This document shows positions 1 to 6,764 of a DNA stretch of 64,000 nt, piece after piece (positions within the stretch are counted from its first letter, which is position 1; each line of letters starts with the position of its first letter). The position numbers were made by a program, and so were the translations under genes. Source of the stretch: Mesorhizobium sp. Pch-S (GTDB taxonomy: Bacteria; Pseudomonadota; Alphaproteobacteria; Rhizobiales; Rhizobiaceae). The notes under the pieces were generated by a model. That model did no database searches and was not told the DNA's origin. It saw nothing but the letters and a program-made list of their open reading frames with translations. Location of the stretch: positions 744,001 through 808,000 of the forward strand of contig NZ_CP029562.1 in the NCBI RefSeq assembly GCF_004136315.1. The letters run 5' to 3'.

Positions 1-82
1 TTCCGAACAGGCCGTTCCACAGCGGCTTCCAGTCGAAGGAGCGGCGCATCAGCGGCAGCGAAGCGATATCGACGAGGCTCAT
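1..82 (-). CDS. Amino acid ABC transporter permease, N-terminal fragment (cut by window edge)
   Basis: This is the first 27 codons of a reading frame that runs off the left end of the window. The ATG (80-82 on the minus strand) overlaps the TGA stop of the upstream permease gene in an ATGA arrangement, so the two are translationally coupled. By position it should be the second permease (AapM/BztC type) of a polar amino acid importer. The fragment begins MSLVDIASLPLMRRS, which fits the cytoplasmic N-terminus of that family, but it is too short to prove the assignment from sequence alone. Confidence 0.6.
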   Translation of the reverse strand, partial: MSLVDIASLPLMRRSFDWKPLWNGLFG

Positions 83-1269
83 CGCGAAACGTCTCCGCGC
101 AGGGCGACCCTGCGGTTGTAGACATTCATCAGCGCCGACACCGACAGGTTCAGGACGAGATAGATGCCGATCAGGATGGCCAGCGCTTCGAAGGACTGGC
201 CGGTGGTGTTGGCGGTGGTGTTGATGATGGACACGAGGTCCGGATATCCGATGGCGACCGCCAGGCTGGAATCCTTGGTCAGGTCGAGATAGCTCGACGT
301 GATCAGCGGCGTGATCACGCGCAGCGCCTGCGGCAGCACCACCAGGCGCATGATCTGCCCCGGGTGCAGGCCAAGCGCCCGCGCCGCTTCCCATTGCCCG
401 CGCGAGACCGACTGGATGCCGGCACGCACGATCTCGGCGATCGCCGCCGAGAACTTGACCGTCAAGCCAGCCAGCAATGCCGCGAATTCCGGTGTCAGGC
501 TGTAGCCGCCGCGAATGTTGAAACCGCCCAGCACCGGCGTGTCGAGCGCAAGCGTGGCACCTGTGGCCGGAAACGTCGCGCCAGCGGCAGCCAGCAGAAC
601 AAGCGTCGCGACCACACCGTTGCTGAACTTCAGGCGCCGGCGACGATACGCGGCGTAGAGATAGAGCCCATAGGACAGCGCGATGGCGACCAGCAGCAGC
701 ACGGTCCGGCTGGAAAACCCGTCAACGATGATGCCCGGTACGAAGACGCCACGATTGGACAGGAACAGCGCGTCGAAGGCCGACAGCGCCTGCCGCGGTG
801 GCGGAAAGGATTTGGCAAGCGCGATCCAGAAGAACAGCTGCAGCAGCAGGGGCGTGTTGCGGATCAGTTCAACGTACCAGCGCACCAGCGTCGCCAGCAG
901 CAGGTTGCCGGACAGGCCGGCGACACCGAGCGCGACACCCAGAACAGTCGCCAGCACGCAGCCGAGCGCGGCGACCTTCACGGTGTTCACGAGACCGGCA
1001 AGGATTGCCCGGATGTAGAGATCGCCGGCCTTGAAGGCGATCACGCTTTCGCCGATCTCGAAATTGGCCGAACGTTCGAGAAAACCGAAACCCGGCGTGA
1101 CGCCGATGCGCCGCATGGTGTCGGCGACATTGGCGCCCAGCTGCCAGAACAAGGCGACGACCGCGACGAAGACGGCAAGCTGGATGAGGGGCCGCGGCCC
1201 CCACCAGCCAACCAGTCGGCTCAGCAGGCCGGGCCGATGACGGCCCGGCACGATTTCGGTCGTCGCCAT
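79..1269 (-). CDS. Polar amino acid ABC transporter permease (AapQ/BztB type)
   Basis: A 396-residue inner-membrane permease. It has a short cytoplasmic N-terminus, a first membrane segment at about residues 30-47, a long periplasmic stretch, and several hydrophobic helices between about 85 and 380. Near the C-terminus is the EAA loop that contacts the ATPase (EAARALGLHPGQ, about residue 290). The length and the insertion between the first helices match the large AapQ/BztB permeases rather than the small HisQ type. It lies 21 bp downstream of the binding-protein gene and overlaps the next permease by 4 bp. The substrate is probably an amino acid or amino-acid-like sulfur compound; the sulfur link is inferred from the neighbouring metY-like gene. 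Confidence 0.88.
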   Translation of the reverse strand: MATTEIVPGRHRPGLLSRLVGWWGPRPLIQLAVFVAVVALFWQLGANVADTMRRIGVTPGFGFLERSANFEIGESVIAFKAGDLYIRAILAGLVNTVKVAALGCVLATVLGVALGVAGLSGNLLLATLVRWYVELIRNTPLLLQLFFWIALAKSFPPPRQALSAFDALFLSNRGVFVPGIIVDGFSSRTVLLLVAIALSYGLYLYAAYRRRRLKFSNGVVATLVLLAAAGATFPATGATLALDTPVLGGFNIRGGYSLTPEFAALLAGLTVKFSAAIAEIVRAGIQSVSRGQWEAARALGLHPGQIMRLVVLPQALRVITPLITSSYLDLTKDSSLAVAIGYPDLVSIINTTANTTGQSFEALAILIGIYLVLNLSVSALMNVYNRRVALRGDVSR

Positions 1270-1290
1270 GGTTCAGGAAGCTCGGTCAGC

Positions 1291-2325
1291 TCAGCGGAAA
1301 GGCGGCGAATAGAGCAGGCCGCCGTTCGACCACAGATTGTTGTAACCACGCTCCCAGCCCAGCGGCTTCAGGTTGCGGTCGAAGATCTCGCCGTAGTTGC
1401 CCACCGTCTTGATGATGTTATAGGCCCATTTCGGATCGAGGTTGGTGGCCTGCGCCAGCGAAGGATCGACGCCGAGGAAGCGCTGGATCGCCGGATCCTC
1501 CGACTTCAGGAACTCGTCGACATTCTTCGAGGTGATGCCCCATTCCTCGGCCTGGATGGTGACGTTGACTGTCCAGTTGACCAGTTCCTGCCAGCGGTCG
1601 TCGCCGCCGGCGATGGCCGGAGCCAGCGGCTCCTTGGACAGGCGCTCCGGCAGGATGACGTAGTCGTCCGGCTTCTTGAGCTGGGTGCGCTTGCCGACGA
1701 GATCGGAGCTGTCCTGCGTGATGGCGTCGACGCGGCCGGATTCCAGCGCGTTGATGAACTCGCCGGTCTCCTCGATCGTCACTGGCGTGAACTTCTTGCC
1801 GGTCTTGCGGAAGAAGTCGGCGATGTTCAGCTCGCCGGTGGTGCCGCTCTGCACGCCGATGGTGGCGCCATCGAGTTCAGCTGCCTTGGTCACGCCGAGG
1901 TCCTTGCGGACCAGGATGCCCTGCCCGTCGTAAAACACGGTCGGACCGAAGTGGAAACCGAGCTGCAGGGCTCGGGCGATGGTCACCGTCACGCCCGAAA
2001 GCAGGATGTCGAACTCGCCGGCCTGGAGGGCAGGCAGGCGCTGCTGCGGCGAGGAATTGGTGAACTCGACCTTGTCCGGCGTGCCGAACACGGTGATGGA
2101 AAGCGCCTTGCCGTAGTCGACGAAGAAACCCTTCCACTGGCCGTCGTCGCCCGGTGCGAAGAAGCCCGGCGTGGTGCCGACGCCGACCTTGATTGCACCG
2201 CGTTGCTTGATCTTGTCCAGCGTCGGGCCGGCATCGGCCACGCTTGAAAACGCGGTCGCTGCCACGACCAGCGATGCCGCCACCGCACGGCGCAACAGGC
2301 CGCCGGGTTGCGATAAAAATGTCAT
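1291..2325 (-). CDS. Amino acid ABC transporter periplasmic substrate-binding protein (AapJ/BztA type)
   Basis: A 344-residue type II periplasmic binding protein. I place the start at the ATG at 2325, preceded by AGGAG, because this gives a typical signal peptide (MTFLSQPGGLLRRAV, then a hydrophobic core ending at about residue 32 with VADA). A longer upstream frame has no ribosome binding site. The mature part opens with TLDKIKQRGAIKVGVG, the hallmark of the SBP_bac_3 family, and the length fits the AapJ/BztA group. It is the first gene of its transcription unit. About 80 bp upstream is an operator-like element that is also found upstream of the adjacent oxygenase/metY operon, which suggests common control. 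Confidence 0.9.
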   Translation of the reverse strand: MTFLSQPGGLLRRAVAASLVVAATAFSSVADAGPTLDKIKQRGAIKVGVGTTPGFFAPGDDGQWKGFFVDYGKALSITVFGTPDKVEFTNSSPQQRLPALQAGEFDILLSGVTVTIARALQLGFHFGPTVFYDGQGILVRKDLGVTKAAELDGATIGVQSGTTGELNIADFFRKTGKKFTPVTIEETGEFINALESGRVDAITQDSSDLVGKRTQLKKPDDYVILPERLSKEPLAPAIAGGDDRWQELVNWTVNVTIQAEEWGITSKNVDEFLKSEDPAIQRFLGVDPSLAQATNLDPKWAYNIIKTVGNYGEIFDRNLKPLGWERGYNNLWSNGGLLYSPPFR

Positions 2326-2407
2326 CTCGATAACTCCTGATCTGTAACAGGCCGACCCGAAACGATCGCGCTCAGCCCCCTTTCGCCGACCCTGCCAGAC
2401 GGTAACT

Positions 2408-2427
2408 CCATAAAATTTGTAGACTAA
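2408..2427 (-). promoter_or_regulatory. Candidate operator, copy 1 (CTAC-N7-GTAG type)
   Basis: CCAT-AAAATTT-GTAGACTAA on the plus strand closely matches the element at 6551-6570 (CTAC-AAAATTC-GTAGACTAA). The core is an imperfect inverted repeat around an AT-rich 7-bp spacer. It lies upstream of the binding-protein gene start at 2325. The regulator is unknown; a sulfur-responsive one is an inference from the genes controlled. Confidence 0.55.
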
Positions 2428-2570
2428 GGAACGACAATCCAAAATTGCGCCGTTCCGGGAAGCGCTTTGCCGAAAAAAGGCGGCTTTGGAGGTAGAAGCG
2501 GCGTGCCACCTGACATTCACTGCCGCATGATCTTTGTCCGAAAAGTCTGCAACTTTTCGGGATCATGCTT

Positions 2571-2600
2571 TAAAAAAATGGCCGGGCGTGAACCCGGCCG
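2571..2600 (-). terminator. Rho-independent terminator
   Basis: On the minus strand a 7-bp GGCCGGG/CCCGGCC stem with a 6-nt loop is followed by ATTTTTTTA. It lies about 25 bp past the stop of the oxygenase gene ending at 2625. It should separate the oxygenase/metY operon from the downstream ABC transporter unit. Confidence 0.8.
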
Positions 2601-2624
2601 AGGTGAGAGGAGACGGAACAAGGA

Positions 2625-3650
2625 TCAAGCTGCGACCGAAGCGAAGCCGCTTTCAAGCAGGTCCGAATAGTGCCGCCTGGCGACGTCGGGATGCGAGCGC
2701 AGCCGGCTCTTCAGGACGTTGGTGCCGACATTGCGAAACAGCGGGTTCTCTGGATCGCTGGCCGGGCCACGTGCTTCCGCCGCCAGGTTGGGCGGCAGGT
2801 CGAGCAGCGGGATGGAGGCATCCAGCCGTGCGCTGAAGAAGAATGGCACCGACAGGCGCTCGATACCGGCAGGCGGCGTGACGACGCGGTGCACCGTGGC
2901 GCGCAGATAACCGTTGGAAGCCAGCTCCAGCAGCTCGCCGATGTTGACGACGAGCGTACCGGGGATCGGATCGACCGGCACCCAGCGTTCGTCGTACTCG
3001 ACCTGCAAGCCTTCATTGTGATCCTGCAACAGAAGCGTCAGGAACCCGCCATCCTTGTGCGCGCCGACGCCCTGCTCGCTGCCGGTGAGATCGCGGCCGG
3101 GATAGCGCACGATCTTCATGCGATGGTTGGGCTCGCCGGCATAGATGGCGTCGAAGGCATCCTCCGGCTGTTCCAGCGACAGCGCGAAAGCCTTGAGCAG
3201 GCGGATCGCCACCTCGGTCACCTGTGCCTGCCAGGACAGCAGCACCGGCTTCAAGTCGGGATAAAGCCTCGGCCACTGGTTCGGTCCCTGCAGGCGCGTC
3301 CAGGCGGCGGCGCCCGGCTTCTGCGCGATCGGCTCGCGTTCGACACCGATGTCGAGCTGTTCGCGCCAGTCGGCCTTGCCGCGCGTCAGCTCACCGCCGG
3401 TGCGGGTATAGCCGCGGAACTGCGGCGAGTTGACCATGGCAATCTTGAGCTTCTCGTCCTCCGGCAATTCGAAGAAGCGCTTTGCCGAAGCGAGTACGCC
3501 TTCGATCTCGCCGACGGCAATTCCGTGGCCGGCCAGATAGAAGAACCCGACATCGCGGGCCGCTGACCTGAGGTCCGCCAGGAAGGTGCGCCGCTCCGAC
3601 GCGCCCTGCTCCAGGCGGCTGAGATCGAGCACTGGTACAATTCTGGTCAT
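2625..3650 (-). CDS. Isopenicillin N synthase-like 2-oxoglutarate/Fe(II) dioxygenase (copy 1)
   Basis: A 341-residue cytosolic oxygenase. It has the N-terminal DIOX_N region (VPVLDLSRL; VGFFYLAGHGI at 34-44) and the catalytic jelly roll with the iron ligands His198 and Asp200 (GAHKDGGFLTLL) and His254 (ATVHRVV). A downstream RLSV element is the Arg/Ser site usual for 2-oxoglutarate or substrate carboxylate. The ATG at 3650 gives a normal N-terminus; the longer frame to 3896 runs into the neighbouring membrane-protein gene. It is strongly similar along its whole length to the oxygenase at 5372-6415. The exact reaction is unknown. The operon with an O-acetylhomoserine sulfhydrylase suggests oxidative release of sulfur or nitrogen from an imported organic compound, which is inference. 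Confidence 0.85.
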   Translation of the reverse strand: MTRIVPVLDLSRLEQGASERRTFLADLRSAARDVGFFYLAGHGIAVGEIEGVLASAKRFFELPEDEKLKIAMVNSPQFRGYTRTGGELTRGKADWREQLDIGVEREPIAQKPGAAAWTRLQGPNQWPRLYPDLKPVLLSWQAQVTEVAIRLLKAFALSLEQPEDAFDAIYAGEPNHRMKIVRYPGRDLTGSEQGVGAHKDGGFLTLLLQDHNEGLQVEYDERWVPVDPIPGTLVVNIGELLELASNGYLRATVHRVVTPPAGIERLSVPFFFSARLDASIPLLDLPPNLAAEARGPASDPENPLFRNVGTNVLKSRLRSHPDVARRHYSDLLESGFASVAA

Positions 3651-3652
3651 GT

Positions 3653-3982
3653 TCAGGATTCCTCCGGTCTGTCCGTGTTGCCGAAAAACCCACCCGCCAA
3701 GATTGCGATCGCCGCTGCAGCCACCCCGAGCCACAGCAGCTCTGCCGAATACCGTTTGATGCCGAGAAAGTGCCAATCCTTGCACAGCGCCATCGCCAGC
3801 GAGCAGCGGTCCGACGTGTAGAGAAGGCACGGCAGCGTGCCTGCGGCGGAAAAGCCGGTGTTCGCCATCACCTGCGCATAGACGACGGCCCACCACAGGA
3901 TGCTGACCATCACCAGCAGAACGCCGGCGAGTTCAAGCCAAGGCAAGGCAGTTCCGGCCACTCTTCTCGACCGGACGCTCAT
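3653..3982 (-). CDS. Small two-helix membrane protein with three loop cysteines, unknown function
   Basis: A 109-residue protein that I do not recognise. It has two strongly hydrophobic segments, about residues 18-38 and 82-99. The loop between them carries Cys52, Cys60 and Cys67 (PCLLYTSDRCSLAMALC) and aromatic residues, which could bind a metal or haem or form a disulfide in the periplasm. It starts 23 bp downstream of metY and its stop is 2 bp from the start of the following oxygenase, so it is certainly in the same operon. The vitamin K epoxide reductase and DsbB families came to mind because of the loop cysteines, but the full motifs are not present. Confidence 0.7.
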   Translation of the reverse strand: MSVRSRRVAGTALPWLELAGVLLVMVSILWWAVVYAQVMANTGFSAAGTLPCLLYTSDRCSLAMALCKDWHFLGIKRYSAELLWLGVAAAAIAILAGGFFGNTDRPEES

Positions 3983-4005
3983 TTCGCGAACCCCAGTCGC
4001 ATGCT

Positions 4006-5331
4006 CTAGGCCGCCTTCAGTTCCTGTTCGCCGATGGCACCGTCGAGCGCCTGCTTGAGATCGCGGATGATGTCGTCGGGGTGCTCAATGCCGATCGACA
4101 GCCGCACATAGCCAGGCGTCACGCCGGAGGAGAGCTGGTCCCCGGCGGAGAGCTGCGAATGCGTGGTGGTCGATGGGTGGATGGCCAGCGAGCGCGCGTC
4201 GCCGATGTTGGCGACATGATAAAGCAGCTTCAGCCCGTTGATGAAGCTGCGGCCGGCCTCGCACCCGCCCTTCAGCTCGAAGCCGACCAGCGCGCCATAG
4301 CTGCCTTCGCGGAAATAGGCATCGGCGCGGCGTTTGTCCTCACCCTCCTGGTAGCCTGGAAAAATGACCGAGCTGACCTTGGGGTGACCCTTGAGATATT
4401 CCGCAACCTTCAGCGCGTTCTCATTGTGCTGGCGGATGCGCAGCGGCAGCGTCTCCAGGCCCTGCAGGAGCTGGAAGGCATTGAACGGGCTGATGGCCGC
4501 GCCGACGTCACGCAGCAGCACGGTGCGGATGCGCAGCACATAGGCAACCGGGCCAAGCGGCTTGGCGGCCTCCACCCAAACCTTGCCGTGATAGCTGGGA
4601 TCCGGCTGGGTCAGTGTCGGGAACCGGTCGCCATGGTCCTCCCAGGGGAAATTGCCGCCATCAATGACAACGCCGCCGATCGAGGTGCCATGGCCGCCGA
4701 TGTATTTGGTGGCTGAATAAACGACGACCGCCGCCCCATGCTCGAACGGACGGATGATCAGGGGAGCCGCAGTGTTATCGACGATCAGCGGCACGCCGAG
4801 CGACCGGCCGATGTCGGCCACCTCCTTGATCGGGAAGACCTGCAGCTTCGGATTGGGCAGCGACTCCGCATAGTATGCACGGGTGCGCCCATCGGTGGCA
4901 CGGCGGAAATTTTCCGGGTCTGACGCGTCGACGAAACGTACCTCGACGCCGAAGTGCTTGAGCGTGGCGGCAAACAGGGCCCAAGTGCCGCCGTAAAGGC
5001 CGGTGGACGAGACGATGTTATCGCCGGCCCCGGCCAGGTTCAGCACAGAATAGGCGGACGCCGCCTGACCCGATGAGAGAAGCAGCGCCGCGGCACCGCC
5101 CTCAAGCGCGGCGATGCGCTGCTCGAAGGCATCCTGCGTCGGATTGGAAACGCGGGTGTAGATGTGACCGACTTCATCAAGCGAGAACAGCCGGTCAGCA
5201 TGATCGGTATCCTGGAACTGATAGGATGTGGTCTGGTAGATCGGCACCGCCACGGCTCCCGTGGCGGGATCGGCGCGCCAGCTGCCACCATGCAGGGCAA
5301 GCGTTTCGGCAGAGAGATTTTCCAGCGTCAT
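4006..5331 (-). CDS. metY: O-acetylhomoserine (thiol)-lyase / sulfhydrylase
   Basis: A 441-residue PLP enzyme of the Cys/Met metabolism family. It makes homocysteine, or methionine directly, from O-acetylhomoserine and sulfide or methanethiol in the cytosol. Visible motifs are the N-terminal PIYQTTSYQF, the phosphate-binding SSGQAASAY at about 86, and the PLP lysine Lys209 in VYSATKYIGGHG. The long insert (PWEDHGDRFPTLTQPDPSYHG, shortened here) after the PLP site is typical of O-acetylhomoserine sulfhydrylases rather than of cystathionine enzymes. The start has AAGGAG about 9 bp upstream. It sits between two oxygenases in one minus-strand operon, which suggests that it captures a thiol or sulfide released by them. 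Confidence 0.9.
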   Translation of the reverse strand: MTLENLSAETLALHGGSWRADPATGAVAVPIYQTTSYQFQDTDHADRLFSLDEVGHIYTRVSNPTQDAFEQRIAALEGGAAALLLSSGQAASAYSVLNLAGAGDNIVSSTGLYGGTWALFAATLKHFGVEVRFVDASDPENFRRATDGRTRAYYAESLPNPKLQVFPIKEVADIGRSLGVPLIVDNTAAPLIIRPFEHGAAVVVYSATKYIGGHGTSIGGVVIDGGNFPWEDHGDRFPTLTQPDPSYHGKVWVEAAKPLGPVAYVLRIRTVLLRDVGAAISPFNAFQLLQGLETLPLRIRQHNENALKVAEYLKGHPKVSSVIFPGYQEGEDKRRADAYFREGSYGALVGFELKGGCEAGRSFINGLKLLYHVANIGDARSLAIHPSTTTHSQLSAGDQLSSGVTPGYVRLSIGIEHPDDIIRDLKQALDGAIGEQELKAA

Positions 5332-5354
5332 GTCATCTGCTCCTTGTGTCTACC

Positions 5355-5363
5355 GGGGGGGGG
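5355..5363. repeat. Nine-G homopolymer in the metY leader
   Basis: Nine consecutive G on the plus strand (C on the coding strand) lie in the 40-bp gap between the oxygenase stop and the metY ribosome binding site. No reading frame is affected. Such a run can slip during replication and can be miscalled by sequencing. Confidence 0.7.
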
Positions 5364-5371
5364 TTAGCGTT

Positions 5372-6415
5372 TCAAGCGACAGGCACGGCCTCAGTGCGCG
5401 CCTGTGCCGCGAGTAGATCGGCGTGGTGGCGCGCGGCGACATCCGGATGCGAGCGCAGCCGGCTCTTCAGCGTGTTCTGTCCTGAATTGCGGAACAGCGG
5501 ATTGTGCGGATCACGCGTGATGCCGACGGCCTGTGCCTTGAGGTGCGAGGGCAGGTCGAGCAGCGGCACTTCGGCGTCGAACGGTGCGCCGAGGAAGAAG
5601 GCGACCGACAAACGATCAGTGCCAGCCGGCGGCGTGACGACACGATGCACGGTCGCCTTCAGATAGCCGTCGGTGACCAGTTCCAGCAGCTCGCCGATGT
5701 TGACGACAAAAGTGCCCTGGCGTGGCTCAGCCTCGATCCAGCGGCCATCCTCGGTCTCGACCTCCAGCCCCTTCTGCTTTTCCTGCAGCAACAGGGTAAG
5801 GAAGCCGCTGTCCTTATGGGCGCCGACACCCTGTTCGCTTCCGGTGGCATCCCGGCCCGGATAGCGGATGATCTTGATCAGGTGATTGGGCTGTCCAGCA
5901 TAGATGGTCTCGAACACGTCGCGGTCCTGCTCCAGCGCCACGGCGAAAGCCTTGAGCAGGCGCGTCGCCAGCCTGGTCAGTTCCGACTGCCATCCGAGCA
6001 GGATCGGCTTGAGTTCCGGCAACGCGTTCGGCCACAGGTTCGGCCCCTGCAGCCGGGTCCATGCCGGCTGGTCCTTGCCGAACACAAGCGGGGGTGCCTC
6101 CGAGCCGATGTCGATCTGCTCGCGCCAGTCGCGCTGGCCCTTGGTCAGCTCCTGGCCGACACGGTTGTAGCCGCGGAAATGCGGCGAGTTGACCATTTCG
6201 ATTTCGAGCTTGTCGGCCTCCGGCAGCGCGAAGAAACGGCGCGACGACGCCAGCACGTCATCGATCAGGCTTTGCGGGATGCCGTGGCCGGTGAGGTAGA
6301 AGAAGCCGACGTCGCGCGACGCAAGCTTCAACTGACTGAGGAAAGCGGTCGGATCGGTTTCAAACAGGGAGAAATCCAGAACCGGAATGGATTGGATGGC
6401 ATTGGTATTGCTCAC
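5372..6415 (-). CDS. Isopenicillin N synthase-like 2-oxoglutarate/Fe(II) dioxygenase (copy 2)
   Basis: A 347-residue paralogue of the 2625-3650 oxygenase, with the same layout: VGFFYLTGHGI near 36, the RGYNRVG and WTRLQGPN blocks, iron ligands His200 and Asp202 (GAHKDSGFLTLL), the distal His in ATVHRVV, and RLSV. I prefer the GTG at 6415, preceded by GAGGG about 8 bp away. In-frame ATGs at 6457 and 6469 would add a tail not shared with the paralogue. It is the first gene of the operon oxygenase, metY, membrane protein, oxygenase, and the shared operator-like element lies about 135 bp upstream. Substrate unknown. Confidence 0.85.
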   Translation of the reverse strand: MSNTNAIQSIPVLDFSLFETDPTAFLSQLKLASRDVGFFYLTGHGIPQSLIDDVLASSRRFFALPEADKLEIEMVNSPHFRGYNRVGQELTKGQRDWREQIDIGSEAPPLVFGKDQPAWTRLQGPNLWPNALPELKPILLGWQSELTRLATRLLKAFAVALEQDRDVFETIYAGQPNHLIKIIRYPGRDATGSEQGVGAHKDSGFLTLLLQEKQKGLEVETEDGRWIEAEPRQGTFVVNIGELLELVTDGYLKATVHRVVTPPAGTDRLSVAFFLGAPFDAEVPLLDLPSHLKAQAVGITRDPHNPLFRNSGQNTLKSRLRSHPDVAARHHADLLAAQARTEAVPVA

Positions 6416-6550
6416 TTTCGGGCCCTCTTGGCTGGTCCCTAAGGGTGGCAATGACATTGGTAAAATCAAAGGAACGAGCGACCCTTTGACACTGGAACGC
6501 GAAAAATCCCGCGTGCCGAGCCCCGCGATCGGCGCGATTTTTTGCTAACC

Positions 6551-6570
6551 CTACAAAATTCGTAGACTAA
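6551..6570 (-). promoter_or_regulatory. Candidate operator, copy 2 (CTAC-N7-GTAG type)
   Basis: CTAC-AAAATTC-GTAG is a clean inverted repeat with 4-bp arms, followed by ACTAA. Seventeen of its 20 positions agree with the element at 2408-2427. Both lie in the same orientation upstream of a minus-strand operon of this cluster. Confidence 0.6.
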
Positions 6571-6608
6571 AGAGGCGCGGCATGAATGGTGCCGGAACAC
6601 GGATGGCG

Positions 6609-6764
6609 TCATGCCTGATCGGCGCGCTCATCGTCGATGAGGATGCGCTCGGCACTGCCGTCGAGATCTTCATACTGGCCACTGCGCAACGCCCACAGGA
6701 AGGCGACGAGGCCAGTCCCACCAAGCAAAAGCGCTACCGGGATGAGGACGACGAGATTGCTCAT
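6609..6764 (-). CDS. fixS: cbb3-type cytochrome oxidase assembly protein CcoS/FixS
   Basis: A 51-residue protein with one membrane helix (about residues 3-25) and the CcoS motif FLWALRSGQYEDLDG, then an acidic tail. It is needed to insert haem and copper into cbb3 oxidase in the inner membrane. The ATG at 6764 overlaps the fixI stop in ATGA, which fixes the start. The frame remains open upstream to 7004, but that part is antisense-like shadow within fixI. It closes the fixGHIS operon. Confidence 0.93.
   Translation of the reverse strand: MSNLVVLIPVALLLGGTGLVAFLWALRSGQYEDLDGSAERILIDDERADQA

Noticed and set aside
364..2247. 627-codon open frame on the plus strand across the amino acid ABC genes
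   Set aside because: It is antisense to two well supported transporter genes, is rich in Arg/Gln/Asp low-complexity sequence and has no recognisable domain; a by-product of high-GC codon bias.
5340..5372. Frameshift in metY or its upstream gene caused by the G tract
   Set aside because: The tract lies between the stop of one gene and the start of the other, and both proteins are full length.
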